The notes under the pieces were generated by a model. That model searched no databases. It was given only the letters and a program-made list of their open reading frames with translations, and was not told where the DNA came from. From positions 60,834 through 69,374 of the forward strand of contig NVTQ01000001.1 of the NCBI GenBank assembly GCA_002401635.1: DNA of 8,541 nt. Reading direction: 5' to 3'. The translations under genes were made by a program, and so were the position numbers. This DNA comes from Pseudomonadota bacterium (GTDB lineage: Bacteria > Pseudomonadota > Zetaproteobacteria > Mariprofundales > Mariprofundaceae). Shown here one piece after another: positions 5,456 to 8,541 of this stretch. Each line of letters starts with the position of its first letter. Positions within the stretch are counted from its first letter, which is position 1.

Positions 5456-5719
5456 CTAAAACCTCAACTTTGAACATGTCTTCTTAACACCTTCTAATTT
5501 AGCTCCTACAGAATCTACTTTAATACTTAATCCTATAATAGAAGTTCTTATGGAACTGGCACTGCTTCTTAATTTATCAGCCTGAGCTTCTACTCTATCT
5601 GCTTGCTTAACTATGGTGTCTCTAGTTTTTTGAAACTCGACAACATAAAAGCTAGCTCCTCCAAGAAACATGATATGGTAGATAACCTGTGCTAGTGTAC
5701 ATAATAAACTTTTAGACAC
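5456..5719 (-). CDS. N-anchored membrane protein with helical repeat-like tail
   Basis: This encodes 87 residues from GTG 5719, which has AGGAG 8 nt upstream. A GTG three codons earlier overlaps that AGGAG and is less likely. A membrane helix (about 5-26, LLCTLAQVIYHIMFLGGASFYVV) leads to a long amphipathic helix with near-heptad spacing: RDTIVKQADRVEAQADKLRSS, SIRTSIIGLSIKVDSVGAKLEGV. The chain ends in a cysteine and basic residues. There is no catalytic motif. It overlaps the Ea22-like gene by 8 nt and is followed by the 55-aa TM gene. It looks like a bitopic protein that oligomerises through its coiled coil; superinfection exclusion or a spanin-like role are possible readings, neither demonstrated. 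Confidence 0.82.
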   Translation of the reverse strand: MSKSLLCTLAQVIYHIMFLGGASFYVVEFQKTRDTIVKQADRVEAQADKLRSSASSIRTSIIGLSIKVDSVGAKLEGVKKTCSKLRF

Positions 5720-6008
5720 CTTTATCACTCCTAGACATATACCCTAAGTCAGATAAACAACAGGTAGCCATTGCATGACATTCATTTTTACCGTTAGCTT
5801 CGTCAGTAATATATCCTAATATAGTTACTGCTTTCTCAAGCATTATTAAAAGTTTTGGGACGTCCGTTCTAGCATGTCTGCAGAAATGATAATTATTATT
5901 GCTATTTTCCAACCACTCATTAGATGCTGGCTCATTATCCCAAGGTCCTTCAGAGGCATTTCCAATTCTTTCTTTTACTTCAGTTAGGTATTTATCTAAA
6001 TCACTCAT
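5712..6008 (-). CDS. Ea22-like phage protein (GPW / HARTDVPKLL motifs)
   Basis: This encodes 98 residues. EVKERIGNASEGPW (GPW at 21-23) followed by FCRHARTDVPKLLIMLEKA (motif at 45-54) is the hallmark of a widespread family of small phage proteins, which I associate with the Ead/Ea22-like group. These are usually encoded in early or accessory regions and have no settled biochemical function. The C-terminal half is Cys-rich (C43, C77, C83, C84) and ends SRSDKGV. The start is set by an ATGA overlap with the upstream gene; the ribosome site is weak, which suggests translational coupling. It overlaps the downstream membrane gene by 8 nt. The family motif is clear; the name Ea22-like is from memory. 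Confidence 0.85.
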   Translation of the reverse strand: MSDLDKYLTEVKERIGNASEGPWDNEPASNEWLENSNNNYHFCRHARTDVPKLLIMLEKAVTILGYITDEANGKNECHAMATCCLSDLGYMSRSDKGV

Positions 6009-6274
6009 ACATCACCATTTTCTTTTATTTTTAAATCTTCATACGGAGCAACTACCCGTCTATAAAATTCCATCTGTGCTCCAGCTAAAGCTCCCATAAT
6101 GTCATTACAAGCTTGATAATTCAATCCCTTTTTTTTCATATAGAATTTAAATAACATCGCCATAGCATATTGGAGTTCTCCAGAATTGTTTATATTTTCT
6201 AGTGGTATAAGCTCTCTATAATAAGAGTCACACCTAACAATATCATTTCGTCTATCCTTTTTTATATAAGGCAT
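6005..6274 (-). CDS. Small conserved MPYIKK phage protein (DUF6899-like)
   Basis: This encodes 89 residues from ATG 6274. AGGAG with a 6-nt spacer precedes this ATG, and the family begins MPYIKxxxR, so a longer frame opening at 6322 is rejected. Visible family features are the MPYIKKDRR start, SGELQYAMAMLFKFY (31-45), GLNYQACNDIMGALAGA (50-66) and FYRRVVAPYEDLKIKENGDV (70-89). I recognise this from many phage and bacterial genomes as a domain of unknown function, from memory DUF6899. It is predicted to be all-helical, with no metal or catalytic cluster. It begins immediately after the dUTPase stop (TAATATG) and ends with an ATGA overlap into the next gene, so it is in the same operon as dUTPase and peptide deformylase. 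Function unknown. Confidence 0.9.
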   Translation of the reverse strand: MPYIKKDRRNDIVRCDSYYRELIPLENINNSGELQYAMAMLFKFYMKKKGLNYQACNDIMGALAGAQMEFYRRVVAPYEDLKIKENGDV

Positions 6275-6275
6275 A

Positions 6276-6722
6276 TTAATCTCCTGTGCTTCCGTAAGAG
6301 CCTTCCCCACGTTCCGTATCATCCAACTCTTCTACTTCAATAACATTTACTTTAGGAACAGGTACAATTACTAGCTGACAAATCCTATCACCTTTTTTAT
6401 AAATCTTACCTCCGTAAAATTCATTAAAGTCTCTAAACTTAGCAGTAATTTCTCCTCTATAGTCAGAGTCTAAAACCCCTACTGAGTTACTTAAAACATA
6501 GCTAGTTTTTACAGCAATGCTGCTTCTAGGAATAAGTAGGCCGGCATACCCTTCAGGAATGTTTATAGCCAGTCCTGTTTTAAAAGTTATTACGGGACCA
6601 CAAGCATCTATCAGAGCTACTCCATCCTCTATACAAGTTAAGTCTAATCCTGCAGAACCTTCTGTTGCTGCCTTAGGAATTACCGCATCTTCATGTAGTT
6701 TTTTAATTTTTAAATCAATCAT
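6276..6722 (-). CDS. dut: dUTPase (dUTP diphosphatase)
   Basis: This encodes 148 residues, the normal length for a trimeric dUTPase, which hydrolyses dUTP to dUMP and diphosphate in the cytoplasm, keeping uracil out of phage DNA and supplying dUMP for dTMP synthesis. All five motifs are visible in order: SAGLDL (23-28), PRSSIAVK (65-72), GVLDSDYRGEI (82-92, with D85 the expected catalytic Asp), KKGDRICQLVI (about 108-118) and RGEGSYGSTG (138-147). In motif 5 the usual Gly-Phe is Ser-Tyr, so Tyr143 would stack on uracil. The ATG follows GGGAG with a 7-nt spacer and overlaps the deformylase gene by 8 nt. It is intact and probably active. A ThyX-like gene upstream on the same strand would be the logical user of dUMP. 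Confidence 0.97.
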   Translation of the reverse strand: MIDLKIKKLHEDAVIPKAATEGSAGLDLTCIEDGVALIDACGPVITFKTGLAINIPEGYAGLLIPRSSIAVKTSYVLSNSVGVLDSDYRGEITAKFRDFNEFYGGKIYKKGDRICQLVIVPVPKVNVIEVEELDDTERGEGSYGSTGD

Positions 6723-7176
6723 TTATATACTCCCTTTTGTCCATAGTTATTCCATTAAGATGATCTACTTCATGTTGGATTACTCTAGCCTCTAGCCCAC
6801 TAAACTCTTCTTTTTTAGAAGTACCGTCTATATCTCTATAACCAACTTCTATAGTATCAGCCCTATTCACTTTTACAAACTTCATAGGAAGAGATAAGCA
6901 TCCTTCCGAGGCTATAGTATGTTCTTTAGATATGCCTATAATCTCAGGATTAACCATAGTTCTTTTAACTCCTTCTCTATCTAGTGTCTTAGTATTAATT
7001 ACTATAAGACGTATAGGATTTCCTACTTGACAAGCAGCTAAACCTATACCATCATATTTACTTATAAAAAAATGCATAGCATTAGCCCATCTCTTGTGCT
7101 TAGCTTCGATCTTTTCTATAGGATTACTTATCATCTCTAACATTTTATTTGGATAGGTTTTTATTCTTAGTCTCAT
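6715..7176 (-). CDS. def: Peptide deformylase
   Basis: This encodes 153 residues. The enzyme removes the formyl group from the N-terminal Met of new proteins at the ribosome exit. The three motifs are complete: GIGLAACQVG (43-52, Q50), EGCLSLP (91-97, metal ligand C93) and QHEVDHLNG (134-142, H135 and H139 ligands, E136 catalytic). It ends soon after motif 3, without the long C-terminal helix of host type 1 enzymes, which is the usual form of phage deformylases. AAGGAG lies 7 nt before ATG 7176. It overlaps the upstream small gene by 32 nt and the dUTPase by 8 nt. Phage-encoded deformylases are known from marine phages and are thought to keep deformylation going late in infection; that role here is inference. 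Confidence 0.97.
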   Translation of the reverse strand: MRLRIKTYPNKMLEMISNPIEKIEAKHKRWANAMHFFISKYDGIGLAACQVGNPIRLIVINTKTLDREGVKRTMVNPEIIGISKEHTIASEGCLSLPMKFVKVNRADTIEVGYRDIDGTSKKEEFSGLEARVIQHEVDHLNGITMDKREYIND

Positions 7177-7369
7177 TTGGAAACTCCTTTACATAAAAAA
7201 TCCCATTAGGAATATCTTCTGTAACTAACCTTAGGTCCCCATAAGGACATACAGTTTTAAAATAGGTAACTTTATTATCATGTTTTATTACATACTCTTT
7301 TTTAGGCCCGAAGAGGTGTCCCTCTCCTAAGCACATTAAAACAGTAGGTATCCAAACAAGATTAAGCAT
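7145..7369 (-). CDS. Small hypothetical protein
   Basis: This encodes 74 residues. The first 20 residues are hydrophobic (MLNLVWIPTVLMCLGEGHLF) and could be a weak signal or membrane-associated segment, though there is no basic residue in front. The rest is hydrophilic, with KKEYVIKHDNKVTYF and TVCPYGDLRLVTEDIPNGIFYV, which reads as a small beta-rich domain. I do not recognise the family. The ribosome site is weak (only an A-rich AAAAGA upstream) and a 21-nt AT-rich gap separates it from the preceding gene. The last 32 nt overlap the start of the deformylase gene and carry that gene's Shine-Dalgarno site. Its packing between two solid genes supports it as real; start uncertain. Confidence 0.65.
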   Translation of the reverse strand: MLNLVWIPTVLMCLGEGHLFGPKKEYVIKHDNKVTYFKTVCPYGDLRLVTEDIPNGIFYVKEFPNETKNKNLSK

Positions 7370-7390
7370 TAATCTTTTCTTTATATATAT

Positions 7391-7747
7391 TCACAATAGC
7401 TGTTCTTTCTTTTGTAAAGGACTTATTTCTATACTTTCTAAAGTATGTATTCCGTATTCTCCGCAAGGTATAAGCTCTTCTAGTATTTGAAAAACCTCTT
7501 CTGTTGCTTTATACAACTCTCTGGGAGACTTCTCTCCTAGATCTCCTCTATAGCTATCTCCTATAGACCAATTATGGTTATGTTCCATCTCATAGCCACA
7601 TTCATTACTTTTGTATGTTTTAAAATTTGAAACTTGTTCAATAAGAGGCCTTATTTTAAGTAGATCGCTTTCACAAATCTCATTAATGGAAGTTACATAA
7701 TCTGCATCATTTGTATCAGCTATTATAGTAATTTCATATTTTTTCAT
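7391..7747 (-). CDS. Conserved phage protein with DxNDADYV motif
   Basis: This encodes 118 residues. It begins with a beta strand and acidic motif, YEITIIADTNDADYVTSINEI (4-24), then a helix (ESDLLKIRPLIEQV), a His/Cys-containing middle (NECGYEMEHNHNW), and a conserved end, PCGEYGIHTLESIEISPL (94-111). I recognise DxNDADYVT at the N-terminus and YGIHTIESIEI near the C-terminus as a recurrent small phage family of unknown function. AGGA lies about 9 nt before the ATG, inside the end of the hidden 45-aa gene, which stops 2 nt upstream. The acidic cluster could bind a metal, but no known catalytic motif can be claimed. Confidence 0.87.
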   Translation of the reverse strand: MKKYEITIIADTNDADYVTSINEICESDLLKIRPLIEQVSNFKTYKSNECGYEMEHNHNWSIGDSYRGDLGEKSPRELYKATEEVFQILEELIPCGEYGIHTLESIEISPLQKKEQLL

Positions 7748-7749
7748 AA

Positions 7750-7887
7750 TTACAGATCCTTTAATTCTTTATAAAAAGAAGTAGCTCTTCTACTCTTTTT
7801 TTCCCGGCTCCACTTTTTAACTTCTTTACGACATTCTTTTAAAAACTTCAAATACTTAGTAGCGTCTCTTTTATTTTTTATATTCAT
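7750..7887 (-). CDS. Small basic protein (45 aa), predicted from leaderless mRNA
   Basis: This gene occupies the gap between two longer genes and encodes 45 residues, starting MNIKNKRDATKYLKFL and containing VKKWSREKKSRRATSFYKEL. It is strongly basic, helical by composition, with one Cys and one Trp. There is no Shine-Dalgarno site; the ATG lies exactly 6 nt after the -10 box of a strong promoter, so the mRNA should begin at or next to the start codon. Its stop is 2 nt before the next ATG, and the ribosome site of that gene lies in its last codons. Promoter, start and packing all agree, but there is no recognisable family. It could bind nucleic acid or host machinery. Confidence 0.68.
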   Translation of the reverse strand: MNIKNKRDATKYLKFLKECRKEVKKWSREKKSRRATSFYKELKDL

Positions 7888-7893
7888 TTTTAT

Positions 7894-7922
7894 ATGATAA
7901 CACATACTACTGTATTTGTCAA
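7894..7922 (-). promoter_or_regulatory. Sigma70-type promoter with extended -10, predicted leaderless
   Basis: On the - strand a perfect TTGACA (7917-7922), a 17-bp spacer and TATCAT (7894-7899, 5 of 6 matches) are preceded by TG at the extended -10 position. The ATG of the 45-aa gene (7885-7887) is 6 nt downstream, with no Shine-Dalgarno site. It shares the 11-mer ACTTGACAAAT and the whole spacing with the promoter at 4575-4603. It should drive the block from 7887 down to at least the HNH gene. Confidence 0.83.
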
Positions 7923-7936
7923 GTAAAGCTTTACTT
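7921..7936. promoter_or_regulatory. 16-bp perfect palindrome abutting the -35 box
   Basis: AAGTAAAGCTTTACTT is identical to its reverse complement. It overlaps the outer two bases of the TTGACA box and the TAA stop of the ThyX-like gene. Its position fits an operator for a dimeric regulator. It could also fold as a 6-bp stem with a 4-nt loop, but there is no U-run after it in the direction of the ThyX-like transcript, so a terminator is less likely. Confidence 0.5.
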
Positions 7937-8419
7937 AAATTTGCTATTAATGATATCCTGTATCTCTAAAGAAATATGTTGTATTTCGTATTGAGTCTTT
8001 ATAGTAGAACTCTCTAATATAAAATCAACCCAGTCTTCTAAGTCAGCTGTCATCCAAAAATCTACTATAGTATCCTGGGGAAGTACTCCTATAGCCTGTT
8101 CTTTACATACTCCCATAACTAGCATATCTTCGTACAACTTAATGCCTGCTTCATGGTGCTCTCGTACTTCTTGTTTTAAAGCTTCTTGATGTTCTACACA
8201 TACTGCTTCATCAGAAGATCCTTTTTTAGAATAAGATGTATTTCTATATTTTTCAGGAATGTATATATTATTAGTATCTTTTAGATTAAAAGTACGATTA
8301 AGAGTACTAGAATTACATACTTCTATTTGAGATCTTAAATACGAAGGACATGTTATCTTTACTAATAATTCTTGTTTTTTTGAATCGTCCGAATGTCCTA
8401 TATATTTTACTTTTATCAT
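7931..8419 (-). CDS. ThyX-like (flavin-dependent thymidylate synthase) protein with degenerate signature motif
   Basis: This encodes 162 residues from ATG 8419 (AAGGAA with a 7-nt spacer; TGATG overlap with the upstream gene; a TTG one codon earlier is not needed). The C-terminal half follows ThyX closely: LYEDMLVMGVCKEQAIGVLPQDTI (96-118), DFWMTADLEDWVDFI (120-134) and TQYEIQHISLEIQDII (142-157). YIPEKYR (53-59) matches the ThyX FYxPExxR strand. However, the ThyX signature RHRxxSxNxxSxR should fall at about 33-45, where the protein reads EVCNSSTLNRTFN, with only the first Ser kept. The Arg of KEQAR and of the dUMP-binding LR segment are also missing. It is shorter than usual ThyX (over 200 residues) at the N-terminus. 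It may be an inactive, structural or re-purposed relative; gene symbol withheld for that reason. Confidence 0.72.
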   Translation of the reverse strand: MIKVKYIGHSDDSKKQELLVKITCPSYLRSQIEVCNSSTLNRTFNLKDTNNIYIPEKYRNTSYSKKGSSDEAVCVEHQEALKQEVREHHEAGIKLYEDMLVMGVCKEQAIGVLPQDTIVDFWMTADLEDWVDFILESSTIKTQYEIQHISLEIQDIINSKFK

Positions 8420-8541
8420 CAATCACTTCCTTCATTATCAAAAGGTAAATATAGTCTTGTAGGAAAGGTCTCATTATAAGGTAGATCGTCCACAATCTTA
8501 ATAGGCTTAGACTCTACTTTAGCTACATACTCTTCTAGTCC
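8419..8541 (-). CDS. C-terminal fragment of an unidentified protein
   Basis: An open frame enters from the right edge of the window and ends at TGA 8419-8421, giving 40 visible residues: GLEEYVAKVESKPIKIVDD, then LPYNETFPTRLYLPFDNEGSD. Its codon use resembles its neighbours, and its stop overlaps the start of the ThyX-like gene (TGATG). The Shine-Dalgarno site of that gene lies in its last codons. Too little is visible to name it. The acidic end is unremarkable. Confidence 0.65.
   Translation of the reverse strand, partial: GLEEYVAKVESKPIKIVDDLPYNETFPTRLYLPFDNEGSD

Noticed and set aside
5899..6099. + strand frame of 66 residues
   Set aside because: Opposite the Ea22-like and DUF6899-like genes; no support.
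6517..6795. + strand frame of 92 residues
   Set aside because: Opposite dUTPase and deformylase motifs; shadow.
8313..8495. - strand frame of 60 residues
   Set aside because: Overlaps both the ThyX-like gene and the partial upstream gene in a third frame; it lacks the tight stop-start coupling that those two share.
1..8541. tRNA genes, CRISPR arrays, insertion sequences, attachment sites
   Set aside because: No cloverleaf-like stretch, no spaced direct repeats and no transposase motifs were seen. The only intergenic spaces are tens of bases long, too short for such elements.

Overview
The window is a gene-dense, AT-rich piece of a double-stranded DNA tailed bacteriophage (or close prophage). 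The evidence is very short intergenic gaps, many ATGA/TAATG start-stop overlaps, a dUTPase, a peptide deformylase, an HNH nuclease, several small membrane proteins, and families I know mainly from phages. Shine-Dalgarno sites (AGGAG, GGAG, AAGGA) precede most genes and two sigma70-type promoters are visible, so a Gram-negative host outside the Bacteroidetes is likely. The host and phage genus cannot be named from this sequence.

Layout. Positions 1-2037 (+ strand) hold the 3' end of a long Gly/Ala-rich, probably virion or DNA-ejection protein, then a coiled-coil protein with a C-terminal membrane anchor, then a tiny lysine-rich protein. Everything from 2034 to the window end is on the - strand and converges on that block, with the two stop codons overlapping by 3 nt. 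The - strand falls into three transcription blocks. (a) The right-most block, 8541 to 7931, holds the tail of an unidentified gene and a ThyX-like protein whose signature motif is eroded. (b) A block starting at a promoter at 7894-7922 reads a previously hidden 45-aa basic protein, a conserved phage protein, a small unknown, peptide deformylase, dUTPase, a small MPYIKK protein (DUF6899-like), an Ea22-like protein, a membrane coiled-coil protein, a hidden 55-aa membrane protein, a coiled-coil/zinc-ribbon protein and an HNH nuclease. (c) A block starting at a promoter at 4575-4603 reads four consecutive membrane or secreted proteins (a holin-like protein, a membrane-anchored trypsin-like protease, an N-anchored coiled-coil protein, and a signal-peptide plus C-terminal-TM protein), then two small soluble phage proteins.

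How the genes fit together. Block (b) looks like an early or middle module for nucleotide metabolism and host takeover. Block (c) looks like an envelope module, possibly acting in lysis or superinfection control. Both promoters have TTGACA, a 17-bp spacer, a TGn-extended -10, and then exactly 6 nt before an ATG that has no Shine-Dalgarno site. This predicts that both first genes are translated from leaderless mRNAs. That matched pair, the two hidden small genes and the motif-less ThyX-like protein are the most interesting observations. Family assignments come from motif recognition only; no database search was possible.
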